A stretch of 18,664 nt of DNA from JBMYYE01 sp049609065 (GTDB taxonomy: Bacteria; Pseudomonadota; Alphaproteobacteria; Rhodobacterales; Rhodobacteraceae): positions 1 to 18,664 of the forward strand of contig JBMYYE010000043.1 of the NCBI GenBank assembly GCA_049609065.1, written 5' to 3'. Position 1 is the first letter of the stretch. Each line of letters opens with the position of its first letter. Shown piece after piece: positions 1 through 7,350 of this stretch. Position numbers and translations under genes: made by a program. The notes beneath the pieces were generated by a model. It was not told the DNA's origin. It did no database searches and worked only from the letters and a program-made list of their open reading frames with translations.

Positions 1-112
1 GTGGCGATGATAAGGCACAAAAGAGAAGTATTGGCACTCCAAGCAACGCCTCAAACTGGGACATTCGTGGGGCTGGGGAATGTGGATTTTTATTCAATAA
101 TTTAAGGAAAAG
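1..112. other. Window edge, no supported gene
   Basis: No gene can be supported here. A minus-strand ATG at 64-62 opens a frame that runs off the left edge after about 21 codons, but it has no convincing ribosome binding site and I do not recognise the peptide. A plus-strand frame is open from base 1 to a TAA near 105 and is likewise unrecognised. The DNA lies downstream of tRNA-Phe, and I see no clear hairpin plus T-tract terminator for that tRNA. Confidence 0.3.
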
Positions 113-187
113 TGGTGCCCAGGGGCGGATTTGAACCACCGACACGAGGATTTTCAATCCACTGCTCTACCCCTGAGCTACCCGGGC
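113..187 (-). tRNA. tRNA-Phe (GAA)
   Basis: This is a 75-base tRNA with CCA encoded in the gene (113-115 on the plus strand). Read on the minus strand it folds as a cloverleaf: 7-bp acceptor stem starting GCCCGGG, D stem GCTC/GAGC, anticodon loop TTGAAAA and T loop TTCAAAT. The anticodon GAA is at 155-153, so it carries phenylalanine and reads UUU and UUC. The acceptor stem has one G-U wobble and the T stem one U-G wobble. The anticodon stem (GTGGA against TCCTC) contains one U-U mismatch at positions 28:42. I believe a similar sequence occurs in other Rhodobacteraceae, but that is from memory. Confidence 0.96.
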
Positions 188-215
188 ACGGGTGAACTTG
201 CGTTCAGGTGGGCAT

Positions 216-244
216 CTTTTATGCGCGGGTCTTCGAACTGTCCA
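216..244 (-). promoter_or_regulatory. Candidate sigma-70 promoter of tRNA-Phe
   Basis: On the minus strand TGGACA (244-239, 5 of 6 matches to TTGACA) is followed after 17 bases by TAAAAG (221-216, 4 of 6 to TATAAT). Transcription would start about 20 bases upstream of the tRNA 5' end, a normal distance. This is consensus matching only. Confidence 0.45.
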
Positions 245-285
245 GAGGCAATTTGCAGATTTTTCACAATTTTTGAGGATTTTTG

Positions 286-305
286 AAAAACCGCCCCGAA
301 AGGGC
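286..305 (-). terminator. Candidate rho-independent terminator of the aldolase gene
   Basis: Just beyond the TAA of the minus-strand aldolase gene, GCCC (305-302) pairs with GGGC (296-293) around a 5-base loop. After two bases a run of five T follows on the minus strand (290-286). The stem is short, so termination strength is uncertain. Confidence 0.5.
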
Positions 306-307
306 TT

Positions 308-1141
308 TTAGGCTCTGCTGCGCGCGGCACGGATTTGACTGGCAACATCATTCACGCGATCACGGGTTTCTATTCTATTTGCTTCAAGGCTTTGGGCATC
401 GGTTGCACTAAACTCATCATATATATCGCTAAGGCGTTGAACTTCTTCTTTGAAATTCATGGTTTCACTCAACTCTTGGAGGGACCCCGCATTGCGGTGG
501 AATGTTTGCGACAATATAGCGGCTTGAGACCCGAGCCGGACATGTTCCCCCAACAAAAACTCAGGGCTTACGATCCCTTCGCGGGCGCGTGCCACACCAC
601 CTATGCCAAAAAATGTTCCCGCCTCGCGCATTGCAGCGGCCGGTTCTTCTAGCAAACCTTCCGCAAGGGGCTGAAATAAAAAGTCACGCCCAAGATCGAG
701 ATGCAAGTCGTTTAGGCCAATATGAAGCCTTTGTAGCCCAAGAGGTTTAAGCAAGGATGGAAGGATCGCCACAGAGGCCGCCGTTTCAAACAAAGGAAGA
801 GGCGCGGCACGATCATTCAGAATATCCAAAAACCGTTCGAGCGTTTCGCGATCATGGAACATTGGCAACATGATGCTGTCCGCTCCGCGTGCAATGACAT
901 CGTCAATTTCGGCGCGCGTGTTGTCATTTAAGGGATTGATGCGCACAATAAGATGGGCGTCTGGCACGGCCTCACGGATGCGCGTAACGTCAGCAGCGGT
1001 TTGTTTGCTTTTCCATGTGCTGAGATGGCCTTGGCGCTCAGCTTTGCCAAGAGTTTCAAGATCCACAAAGGGTTCAACGGTCTCAACGCTACATACAAAG
1101 CGCGCAATTTGAGGGTCATTTAAAATCATCATAAATTTCAA
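308..1141 (-). CDS. HpcH/HpaI aldolase-type TIM-barrel protein
   Basis: This is probably a class II aldolase or lyase of the HpcH/HpaI family, which cleaves or forms C-C bonds in 2-oxo acids using a divalent metal. From a TTG start at 1141 it has 277 residues. Visible motifs are FVDLE (25-29), AERQGH (34-39), VRINP with Arg67, LPMF (92-95), FET with Glu119 and IGLNDL with Asp145. Glu119 and Asp145 sit where the family places its metal ligands and Arg67 where it binds the substrate. I chose TTG because GAGGG lies 8 bases upstream and the resulting N-terminus (M-K-F-M-M-I) resembles relatives; the first ATG at 1132 would be 17 bases from that site. The open frame continues upstream to about 1492, but that extension is low-complexity and overlaps ccmI. 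Some relatives sit in polysaccharide loci; here the gene stands alone, so the substrate is unknown. Confidence 0.85.
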   Translation of the reverse strand: MKFMMILNDPQIARFVCSVETVEPFVDLETLGKAERQGHLSTWKSKQTAADVTRIREAVPDAHLIVRINPLNDNTRAEIDDVIARGADSIMLPMFHDRETLERFLDILNDRAAPLPLFETAASVAILPSLLKPLGLQRLHIGLNDLHLDLGRDFLFQPLAEGLLEEPAAAMREAGTFFGIGGVARAREGIVSPEFLLGEHVRLGSQAAILSQTFHRNAGSLQELSETMNFKEEVQRLSDIYDEFSATDAQSLEANRIETRDRVNDVASQIRAARSRA

Positions 1142-1207
1142 GGTAATATCCCTCTTGCCGTGTTCTGAGTGATGAGTGTGACACTTCATCCGTATTGTTT
1201 TTCTTTT

Positions 1208-1236
1208 CGCATATTTGTTTGCGATATGCCAGACAA
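1208..1236 (-). promoter_or_regulatory. Candidate promoter and operator-like inverted repeat for the aldolase gene
   Basis: On the minus strand TTGTCT (1236-1231) is followed by 17 bases and TATGCG (1213-1208), a weak sigma-70-like pair. The perfect inverted repeat GCATAT-N9-ATATGC (1209-1229) fills the spacer and overlaps the -10 element, a position where a repressor could act. Consensus matches are modest (4 of 6 and 3 of 6), so this is tentative. Confidence 0.25.
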
Positions 1237-1415
1237 AGCAGAGGATCGGATTATTCTTGCTTGTGGCGTTCACGCGGGCGCCAAACACCAAACAAAGGGG
1301 CTTTGCGCGCATATGCCACGGGCGTAGGGGCGCGGTCGGCGCGCTTTCACTGAAAAGTGCATTTCCCCCGCTGTGAAGTTCGGCTAAAAGCAACATAACC
1401 TTTTGGAGTTTACGC

Positions 1416-2642
1416 ATGTTGTTTTGGATCGCCGCTACAATCATTTTAATCATTGTTTTGGTCTGGCTGTTATGGCCCGTTTTTAAACGCACCGATGATG
1501 CGAAAGCACATCATCAAAGCGAAACGGCGTTTTACAAAAGCCAACTTGCCAATATTGAACGCGATTTTGAACGCGGTGTGTTGAGCGATTTGGACGCAAA
1601 AAACTTGCGCTCTGAAGTTGCGCGGAACTTGATTGCCGCGGATCAGCGCGAAAAAGAAGGCGGCGTGACATCGTCTTTGTCAAATGGGGCAAAATACGCA
1701 ATCTCAGGCGGTGTGATGGTTGTCTTGGTCGCGGCTTTATTTGGGCTTTATCCCAGCATGGGGGCCCAAGGCTATCCTGACATGCCCCTAAAAGAACGCA
1801 TTGCACAGGCCAAAGAGCTTAGAAAAAACCGCCCCAGCCAAACGGAATTTGAAAGCCGCCTTCCAGTTTTTTCTGATGCGGGTGTGAATGCGCGGCATTT
1901 GGAGTTGGTGAAGCAGTTGCGTCTCGCACTTGAGGCGCGCAAAGAGGATCTTGAAGGGCATCGGTTACTGGCCTCAAATGAGGCGGCCATGGGCAATTAC
2001 CAAGCCGCTCATAAAGCGCAGATCAAAGTGATTGAAATTTTGGGTCCAAAAGCAACGGATACAGATTACGCGATTTTGGCTGACCTGATGATCCAAGCAG
2101 GGCGTGGATATGTATCGCCTGAGGCTGAAACGGCTTTGACACGGTCGCTTCAGGTGAATCCAGACAATCAGATGGCGCGCTATTATTCTGGTCTGATGTT
2201 TGCACAAAATATGCGCCCTGATTTGGCCTTTCGGATTTGGCGCCCCTTATACGAAGCCTCGTCTGCAGACGCGCCATGGGTGCCGCCATTGGTGGATCAA
2301 TTGCCCCATGTCGCCCGCCTTGCGGGTGTGAAATATAAGCTGCCAGAAAAAACGGCGCTTGCCGGCCCTTCGCAAGAGGATGTTGAAAACGCAGCTGATA
2401 TGGCCCCTGAAGATCGCCAAGAGATGATCAAATCCATGGTGTCACAGCTGTCTGATCGCCTCGCAACCCAAGGCGGGAGCGCGCAAGAATGGGCGCGCCT
2501 CATTTCCGCGCATGGGGTTTTGGGCAATATCGAACAAGCCGCCGCCATTTGGACTGAGGCACGTTTGGTCTTTAAGGGTAAGCCTGAGATGCTCAAACTG
2601 ATTGATGCGGCCGCGACCAAAGCGGGGCTGGGCGAAAAATGA
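1416..2642 (+). CDS. ccmI: c-type cytochrome biogenesis protein CcmI
   Basis: CcmI is the apocytochrome c chaperone of the System I maturation pathway. It holds reduced apocytochrome at the periplasmic face and passes it to the CcmF/H haem ligation complex. The 408 residues show a membrane helix at 2-21, a soluble segment with the family pattern YKSQL..IERD...G.L...(A).LRSE.AR.L.A.D (about 40-76), a second membrane helix at 94-112, and a long C-terminal TPR-type periplasmic domain. The ATG has GGAG 7 bases upstream. The stop overlaps the ruvX start by 4 bases (ATGA), so the two are probably translationally coupled. The other ccm genes are not in this window. Confidence 0.93.
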   Translation: MLFWIAATIILIIVLVWLLWPVFKRTDDAKAHHQSETAFYKSQLANIERDFERGVLSDLDAKNLRSEVARNLIAADQREKEGGVTSSLSNGAKYAISGGVMVVLVAALFGLYPSMGAQGYPDMPLKERIAQAKELRKNRPSQTEFESRLPVFSDAGVNARHLELVKQLRLALEARKEDLEGHRLLASNEAAMGNYQAAHKAQIKVIEILGPKATDTDYAILADLMIQAGRGYVSPEAETALTRSLQVNPDNQMARYYSGLMFAQNMRPDLAFRIWRPLYEASSADAPWVPPLVDQLPHVARLAGVKYKLPEKTALAGPSQEDVENAADMAPEDRQEMIKSMVSQLSDRLATQGGSAQEWARLISAHGVLGNIEQAAAIWTEARLVFKGKPEMLKLIDAAATKAGLGEK

Positions 2643-3103
2643 TTTTTGAAGATATCAAAGATTTCTTTGCGGAAGTGCCCTTTGGGGCCGCGATTGCTGG
2701 GCTTGATTTTGGTACCAAAACGATCGGCGTTGCGGTGTCGGATAATTTTTTATCCGTGGCAACGCCGCTTGAGACCATCAAACGCAAAAAATTCACATTG
2801 GATGCCGCGGCTCTTTTGGCGATTTTAGAGGCGCGCCAAATCAAAGGCATGGTCCTTGGTCTGCCGCGCAATATGGACGGATCCGAAGGTCCCCGCGCGC
2901 AATCCACACGGGCCTTTGCGCGCAATTTGTCACAGCTTAGCGATTTGCCCATAGGATATTGGGATGAGCGCCTGTCAACAGTTGCGGCGGAACGTGCGCT
3001 TTTGGAGGCGGATACATCCCGAAAACGTCGCTCTGAGGTGATTGATCACGTGGCGGCAGGGTATATTTTGCAAGGTGCATTGGACCGAAAGCAACATCTA
3101 TGA
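2639..3103 (+). CDS. ruvX: RuvX/YqgF family RNase H-fold nuclease
   Basis: This is a small RNase H-fold nuclease of the YqgF family (154 residues), linked in bacteria to 16S rRNA 5'-end processing and also named putative Holliday junction resolvase. The family motifs are intact: GLDFGTKTIGVAVSD (21-35) with catalytic Asp23, GLPRNMDGSEG in the centre, the YWDERLST stretch with the second acidic residue, and DHVAAGYIL near the C-terminus with the third Asp. The start codon overlaps the ccmI stop, and its own stop overlaps the next start in the same ATGA arrangement, giving a three-gene translationally coupled set. Confidence 0.93.
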   Translation: MIFEDIKDFFAEVPFGAAIAGLDFGTKTIGVAVSDNFLSVATPLETIKRKKFTLDAAALLAILEARQIKGMVLGLPRNMDGSEGPRAQSTRAFARNLSQLSDLPIGYWDERLSTVAAERALLEADTSRKRRSEVIDHVAAGYILQGALDRKQHL

Positions 3104-3336
3104 ACGACATCTGGACCCGCGATGAAATCGAAAGCCCTTGTGTGAACATTTGTGTGGTTCACCCGGAGGCACGGATTTGTACGGGCTGTTTGCGCAGCAT
3201 CGATGAAATTCGTGACTGGAGCAAAATGAGCCCCGCCACGCGGCGCGCAATCATGGCGGATTTACCTGATCGCGAAGGCCTGCTCACCAAACGGCGCGGT
3301 GGCCGCCGTGCACGTTTAAAGCGCGATGAGACATAG
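3100..3336 (+). CDS. DUF1289 family four-cysteine protein
   Basis: This 78-residue protein matches the DUF1289 family, small proteins of unproven function that are common in proteobacteria. The signature SPCVNIC...C.GC is complete: Cys14, Cys18, Cys27 and Cys30 would make one metal site, zinc or possibly iron-sulfur. An E-I-R-D-W-S segment follows, and a basic tail rich in Arg and Lys ends the protein (about 64-75), which could contact nucleic acid. It overlaps ruvX by 4 bases, so it is co-translated with an RNA/DNA-processing enzyme. A role in the same process is an inference only. Confidence 0.88.
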   Translation: MNDIWTRDEIESPCVNICVVHPEARICTGCLRSIDEIRDWSKMSPATRRAIMADLPDREGLLTKRRGGRRARLKRDET

Positions 3337-3385
3337 CGTGTTGCAGTCCCGCGTGCGCATCGTGGTTTTGAGATAAGGACATCAA

Positions 3386-3766
3386 ATGAAAACCCTGACA
3401 TCACTTATATTCTGTGCGTCTACAGTCGTTTTGGCTGGGTGTTCACCATTTGGAAAAAACGCAACCCCTGGCAGTCCCTCATGGATGGGGGCGAGCAGCG
3501 TTGCAGAGAAGGCTGCGCTTTGGGATGATATTTGTCAAAACTATTATAGGCTTGAGAAAGGGCATGCGGAGTATCGTAGATGCCTGATTGAAGTGGATAA
3601 GACCGCGCGCATGAACCGAACGCGTATATTGGGTTTGAATTGGCCGCGTGAAGATGACATCTGGGGCTGTCCTCTTCCTCCTGTTGTGCTGATGAAGGGG
3701 ATCACAGATTGTGAAACGCCGCCTCGTTATGGGCGAGAAATTTGGCCAGATGCGGCGGCGAGTTAA
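3386..3766 (+). CDS. Small predicted lipoprotein, unrecognised
   Basis: I do not recognise this 126-residue protein. It begins with a lipoprotein signal: a basic start (MK), a hydrophobic stretch, then the lipobox L-A-G-C with Cys19 as the lipidation site, so it is probably anchored to the inner or outer membrane from the periplasm. The mature part has four more cysteines (in DDICQ, YRRCL, WGCP and TDCET), enough for two disulfides, and a Trp/Pro-rich C-terminus. AAGGA lies 6 bases before the ATG. It follows DUF1289 by 49 bases and converges on dusA with 28 bases between the stops. A T-rich stretch follows the stop (3767-3780), but no stable hairpin precedes it. Confidence 0.75.
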   Translation: MKTLTSLIFCASTVVLAGCSPFGKNATPGSPSWMGASSVAEKAALWDDICQNYYRLEKGHAEYRRCLIEVDKTARMNRTRILGLNWPREDDIWGCPLPPVVLMKGITDCETPPRYGREIWPDAAAS

Positions 3767-3794
3767 GTTTTTTGATTTTTCTGCCGCGTTGTCT

Positions 3795-4799
3795 TTAGCC
3801 CAGCAGTGAAAGGGCCTCTTTAAAGACACCGATACCTGCATCGCCATGGCCGTGTTCGGACAAATGCCGACGCCAACGCCGTGCGCCAGGTTTTCCCGCG
3901 AATAACCCAAGCATATGCCGCGTTATGCCATTCATACGCCCGCCATTTGCGATGTGGCGTTCGATATAGGGGATCATGTCATTGGCAATCTGATGGGCGG
4001 ATTTAGGGGCCGTACCAGTTTTGAAAATAAGTTGATCTGCGGTTTGTAAGATTTCGGCAGGCGTGTGATAGGCGGCCCGCCCAATCATCACGCCATCCAT
4101 GCCGGCATCCAGATGGGTCTGGGCATCTTCAAGCGTGGCAATGCCCCCATTGATCGACAGATGTAAATCGGGAAAGTCCCGCTTCATTTGATGTACCAAA
4201 GGATAGTCCAAAGGCGGCACATCGCGGTTTTCTTTTGGACTAAGGCCTTGAAGCCACGCTTTGCGGGCGTGAATTGTGATGCGTTTGACACCCGCTGCGC
4301 GGATTTTTTCCAAAAACGCGGGCAAGACGTCGTGAGGCTCTTGATCATCAACCCCGATGCGGCATTTCACGGTGATTTCAGCAGGACTTGCAGCGATCAT
4401 GTCACTGACGCACTCCGCCACAAGATCAGGGGATTTCATTAAAACAGCCCCAAAGGCGCCTGATTGCACGCGGTCTGATGGGCAGCCGACGTTTAAATTT
4501 ACTTCATGATAGCCCGCGTCCCAGCACAGCTTGGTTGCGGTGGCAAGTTCACGCGGATCAGACCCGCCAAGCTGTACCGCAAGCGGTTGTTCCGAGGGAT
4601 CAAATTCCAATAAATGCACCGCACCGCCACGCACCAAGGCAGGCGCCGTGACCATTTCCGTATAAAGGAGGGCCTCACGGCTAAGACGCCTGTGAAAATA
4701 TCGGCAGTGACGATCAGTCCAATCCATCATGGGCGCCACAGAAAGTTTCGCCGCATGCGAAAGAGCCGTGTTCATCGAAGAAGGGGTGTCATGTGCCAT
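3795..4799 (-). CDS. dusA: tRNA-dihydrouridine synthase A (DusA)
   Basis: DusA is an FMN-dependent enzyme that reduces uridines in the D loop of tRNA (U20/U20a in E. coli) using NADPH. The 334 residues show a TIM-barrel with SVAPMMDWTDRHCR (20-33), TEMV (47-50), QLGGSDP, the catalytic VGCPSDRVQSGAFGA with Cys106, CRIG and IHARKAWL with the phosphate-binding basic residues, and NGGI and MIGRAAY for FMN phosphate. The length matches the DusA subfamily. The start at 4799 has AGGA 7 bases upstream; Met9 is a less likely alternative. It is transcribed alone, convergent with the lipoprotein gene. Confidence 0.95.
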   Translation of the reverse strand: MAHDTPSSMNTALSHAAKLSVAPMMDWTDRHCRYFHRRLSREALLYTEMVTAPALVRGGAVHLLEFDPSEQPLAVQLGGSDPRELATATKLCWDAGYHEVNLNVGCPSDRVQSGAFGAVLMKSPDLVAECVSDMIAASPAEITVKCRIGVDDQEPHDVLPAFLEKIRAAGVKRITIHARKAWLQGLSPKENRDVPPLDYPLVHQMKRDFPDLHLSINGGIATLEDAQTHLDAGMDGVMIGRAAYHTPAEILQTADQLIFKTGTAPKSAHQIANDMIPYIERHIANGGRMNGITRHMLGLFAGKPGARRWRRHLSEHGHGDAGIGVFKEALSLLG

Positions 4800-5165
4800 G
4801 GTTCTATCCTGATCCGCGCAAAAGCGTGTTTAGGGCGCTTCTTTGAACCTATTTAGAGGTAAAATCAACATCACAAAGGTGCATGTGAACATGGCGAGGA
4901 CAGGCTATGCGTCTAGATCAAGGAGGCCAAAAGTAAGAGAAGCAGTTGGAACATATGGAAAATCACTCCGCGTTTTGTGCGCATCGGTCGCTTTATTGCC
5001 CAGTTGAGTGCATGAGGGACACATAGTGGGGGGCTTTGTGCCTAGTTACTATTAAATATAGATTATATGGGTTTTCCCCATAGAAAATTGTGGTACTTGT
5101 TGGGTAAAATATCCGTGCGCACCTAAGATTATAGGATGCGGCGAAGCAATAAGGAAAGGCATAAA
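4800..5165. other. Intergenic region between dusA and the amidotransferase cassette
   Basis: This 366-base region separates two divergent genes and so must hold both promoters. Its right half is AT-rich and contains a candidate promoter and an inverted repeat, listed separately. A 38-codon ATG frame at 4892 lacks a ribosome binding site and looks spurious. The purine run AAGGAGG at 4919-4925 resembles an ideal Shine-Dalgarno sequence but has no start codon at usable distance. I found no copy of the flanking tRNA 3' ends. Confidence 0.5.
5036..5082 (+). promoter_or_regulatory. Candidate cassette promoter with inverted repeat at the start site
   Basis: TTGTGC (5036-5041) and TAGATT (5059-5064) are separated by 17 bases, a moderate sigma-70-like match, predicting a transcription start near 5071. 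The perfect inverted repeat TATGGG-TTTTC-CCCATA (5066-5082) would overlap that start. It could act as an operator or as a hairpin at the 5' end of the mRNA. This rests on consensus reading only. Confidence 0.3.
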
Positions 5166-6488
5166 ATGTCAGTCAAACCCAATGTGCTCGAGCAAAAAAT
5201 CAATGAGCAGAGTTTTTCACCAAGCGCAAATGATCTTGAAGCTAAATATGGTCTTCCGACGAATATTGAATTTTGTGTGAAATGCTGTGTTTCCAATCAG
5301 AGACCAGGGTCTGCGGTTGAGTTTAAGCATACTGCAAAGTCCCAAAAGAAGACAATTCGGTTTGATGAGCATGGTGTCTGTGACGCATGTCGCGCAGCAG
5401 AGCGCAAAGCCCATGACATTGATTGGGAGCAGCGTGAGCGCGAATTGATTGCCCTTTGTGATCGTTTCCGAAGCCGCAATGGTTCATATGATTGTTTGGT
5501 CCCTGGGTCTGGCGGCAAAGACAGTTTTTATCAGTCTTGGATGCTAAAATATAAATATAATATGAATCCATTAACCGTGACATGGGCGCCCAACATGTAC
5601 ACAGATTGGGGCTGGCAGAATTTTAATTCCTGGATCCATTCCGGCATGGATAATTTCTTGATGACGGCATCTGGGCGCTCTAAGCGGTTGTTGACGCGTT
5701 TGGCCGTTGAAAATATCTTCCACCCGTTTCAGCCCTTCATGATCGGGCAGAAATGTTTTGCCCCTAAAATGGCGATCCAAACAAAAATCCCGTTGATTTT
5801 TTATGGTGAAAACGAAGCAGAATACGGCAATCCGCTGTCTGATAATGAGGATGCGCGCCGGTCGTTTGATTACTTCTCAAGCTCCTCTGAAGATGATCTG
5901 TTCCTTGGTGGGGAGAGCATTGCAAGTTTGAAACAAAATTTTGGGATGTCTGATTCTGAATTGCAGCCATATCTACCAACGGATGTGGAGCCGCTTAATG
6001 ATCTTGGGGCGCAAGTGCATTATCTGGGATATTATCTAAAATGGCATCCGCAAGCGGCATATTATTTTGCTGTGGAAAATGGTGGGTTTAAGGCGTCCCC
6101 TGAACGAACAGTCGGAACCTATTCAAAATACAACTCCATCGATGATAAAATTGATGATTTCCACTATTACACAACCTTCATTAAGTTTGGCATCGGCCGC
6201 GCAACCTATGATGCGAGCCAAGAAGTGCGCTCTGGTGATATTGAAAAGGAAGAAGCGCTTGCGTTGATTAAGCGCTACGATGGTGAATTCCCTGAGCGTT
6301 GGGCTGATGAGGTGTTTAAATATTTAAGCATCCCAGAGGATGAATTCCCAACCGCCAGCAAGATGTTTGAACACCCGATCATGACGCGTGAATATTTTGA
6401 TGCGCTTGCCGATAGCTTCAGATCCCCACATTTGTGGAGCCAAGAAAATGGCGAATGGTCGCTTCGTAAACGTTCCTTCGATTTGTGA
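5166..6488 (+). CDS. N-acetyl-sugar amidotransferase (WbpG/PseA/WbuX type)
   Basis: This PP-loop ATP pyrophosphatase is of the kind that activates an acetamido sugar so that ammonia can replace oxygen, giving an acetamidino group on O-antigen, pseudaminic- or legionaminic-type sugars. From the ATG at 5166 it has 440 residues: a zinc-ribbon-like region with Cys37/Cys40 and Cys72/Cys75, the PP-loop SGGKDS at 115-120, a GQKCF cysteine at 197 and the family segment FYGENEAEYG (212-221). It is longer than the roughly 375 residues I recall for better-known members. An in-frame ATG at 5136 has no usable Shine-Dalgarno, whereas 5166 has AAGGAAAGG with 6-base spacing. The stop overlaps the Shine-Dalgarno of the HisF-like gene, so the two are coupled. 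Codon use and base composition are more AT-rich than in neighbouring genes. The sugar substrate cannot be told from this window. Confidence 0.88.
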   Translation: MSVKPNVLEQKINEQSFSPSANDLEAKYGLPTNIEFCVKCCVSNQRPGSAVEFKHTAKSQKKTIRFDEHGVCDACRAAERKAHDIDWEQRERELIALCDRFRSRNGSYDCLVPGSGGKDSFYQSWMLKYKYNMNPLTVTWAPNMYTDWGWQNFNSWIHSGMDNFLMTASGRSKRLLTRLAVENIFHPFQPFMIGQKCFAPKMAIQTKIPLIFYGENEAEYGNPLSDNEDARRSFDYFSSSSEDDLFLGGESIASLKQNFGMSDSELQPYLPTDVEPLNDLGAQVHYLGYYLKWHPQAAYYFAVENGGFKASPERTVGTYSKYNSIDDKIDDFHYYTTFIKFGIGRATYDASQEVRSGDIEKEEALALIKRYDGEFPERWADEVFKYLSIPEDEFPTASKMFEHPIMTREYFDALADSFRSPHLWSQENGEWSLRKRSFDL

Positions 6489-6496
6489 GGTCTGGG

Positions 6497-7264
6497 ATGC
6501 GAAATGTACGATTGATCCCGCGCCTTGATGTGAAGCAAAATTGGCTCATTAAAGGGGTGCAGATGGAAGGCTGGCGCAAAGTGGGTGATCCTGCGGAATT
6601 TGCCCAACGCTATGCCAATCAAGGGGCGGATGAACTCATCTTTATGGATGTTGTTGCCAGCCTTTACGAGCGTAACAATCTACAAGATATCGTTGAAAAA
6701 GTCGCCTCAAGCGTGTTTATTCCGCTGACCGTTGGAGGCGGCATTCGCACCCCCGAAGATGTTGGCGCGCTTCTTTCTCGGGGTGCAGATAAAGTGTCGC
6801 TCAATACGGCGGCGACCCGTACCCCAGAATTGATTACAAAGATTTCCGACCAATATGGTGCACAAGCAACAGTGGTTTCCATCGAAGCCATTTTGGCGCA
6901 GTCGGGAAAATGGGAGGCCATGACGGATAATGGTCGCAATCAAACGGGTCTCGATGCGGTTGAATGGGCCAAGCGCGCCGAAGGGCTCGGTGCGGGTGAA
7001 TTGCTGGTTACATCGATCGCAAATGATGGCCGTGGGGTCGGATATGAAATTGATTTGATTAAGCAAATTACCGATGCGGTCAATATTCCTGTGGTTGCGT
7101 CAGGTGGTCTCGGTAAAAGTGAACATCTTGCGGATCTTATCGAAAACACAGGCGCCTCCGCGGCTGCGGTTGCACAGGCCGTCCACTGGGACAAGTTAAC
7201 GATCGGTGATTTGCGCAATACGCTCCATGAAAATGAGTGTTTTGTACGACCGTTTGCTGAGTAA
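6497..7264 (+). CDS. hisF2: HisF paralogue of the sugar-amidination cassette (WbuZ type)
   Basis: This is a (beta/alpha)8-barrel paralogue of imidazole glycerol phosphate synthase cyclase subunit, 255 residues. In known cassettes the HisF/HisH pair supplies ammonia from glutamine to the WbpG-type enzyme. HisF landmarks are IPRLDVK with Asp11, VGGGIR (79-84) and ASGGLG (201-206). Compared with Thermotoga HisF numbering, the ammonia-gate residues Arg5, Glu46 and Lys99 are present and a Glu is at 168 (167 in the reference). The second catalytic Asp130 is Glu130, and the usual S-I-D-x-D-G-T is S-I-A-N-D-G-R. This points to a lost or changed cyclase activity. I chose the ATG at 6497, with GAGG 6 bases upstream, over the GTG at 6485, which would leave no ribosome binding site. 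Automatic annotation would probably call it hisF. Confidence 0.88.
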   Translation: MRNVRLIPRLDVKQNWLIKGVQMEGWRKVGDPAEFAQRYANQGADELIFMDVVASLYERNNLQDIVEKVASSVFIPLTVGGGIRTPEDVGALLSRGADKVSLNTAATRTPELITKISDQYGAQATVVSIEAILAQSGKWEAMTDNGRNQTGLDAVEWAKRAEGLGAGELLVTSIANDGRGVGYEIDLIKQITDAVNIPVVASGGLGKSEHLADLIENTGASAAAVAQAVHWDKLTIGDLRNTLHENECFVRPFAE

Positions 7265-7304
7265 AGCACAGCTGAGAAAAATGGTCGTGTCACATTAATG
7301 AAGA

Positions 7305-7350
7305 CCGCGCAATCGCGGCAGAGTGTTCGAAAACCTTAGACCTATAAGGT
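7305..7350 (+). promoter_or_regulatory. Two small hairpins between the hisF2 and hisH2 genes
   Basis: The 121-base gap contains two perfect inverted repeats: CCGCG-CAAT-CGCGG (7305-7318) and ACCTTA-N6-TAAGGT (7333-7350). Neither is followed by a T tract, so they do not look like standard terminators. They could set mRNA stability or translation between the two genes. Function is unproven. Confidence 0.35.

Noticed and set aside
1172..1327. 51-codon plus-strand frame upstream of ccmI
   Set aside because: No usable Shine-Dalgarno, no recognisable sequence, and it lies in the promoter region of two genes.
1142..1492. N-terminal extension of the minus-strand aldolase frame
   Set aside because: The frame is open but the peptide is not protein-like, overlaps the start of ccmI, and lacks a start with a ribosome binding site; the family begins near the TTG at 1141.
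4892..5008. 38-codon frame between dusA and the cassette
   Set aside because: No ribosome binding site and no sign of conservation; composition is like random intergenic DNA.
4800..5135. Attachment-site duplicate of the tRNA-Thr 3' end that would mark an integrated island
   Set aside because: I looked for the tRNA 3' sequence left of the cassette and found no match longer than chance. No integrase gene is present either.
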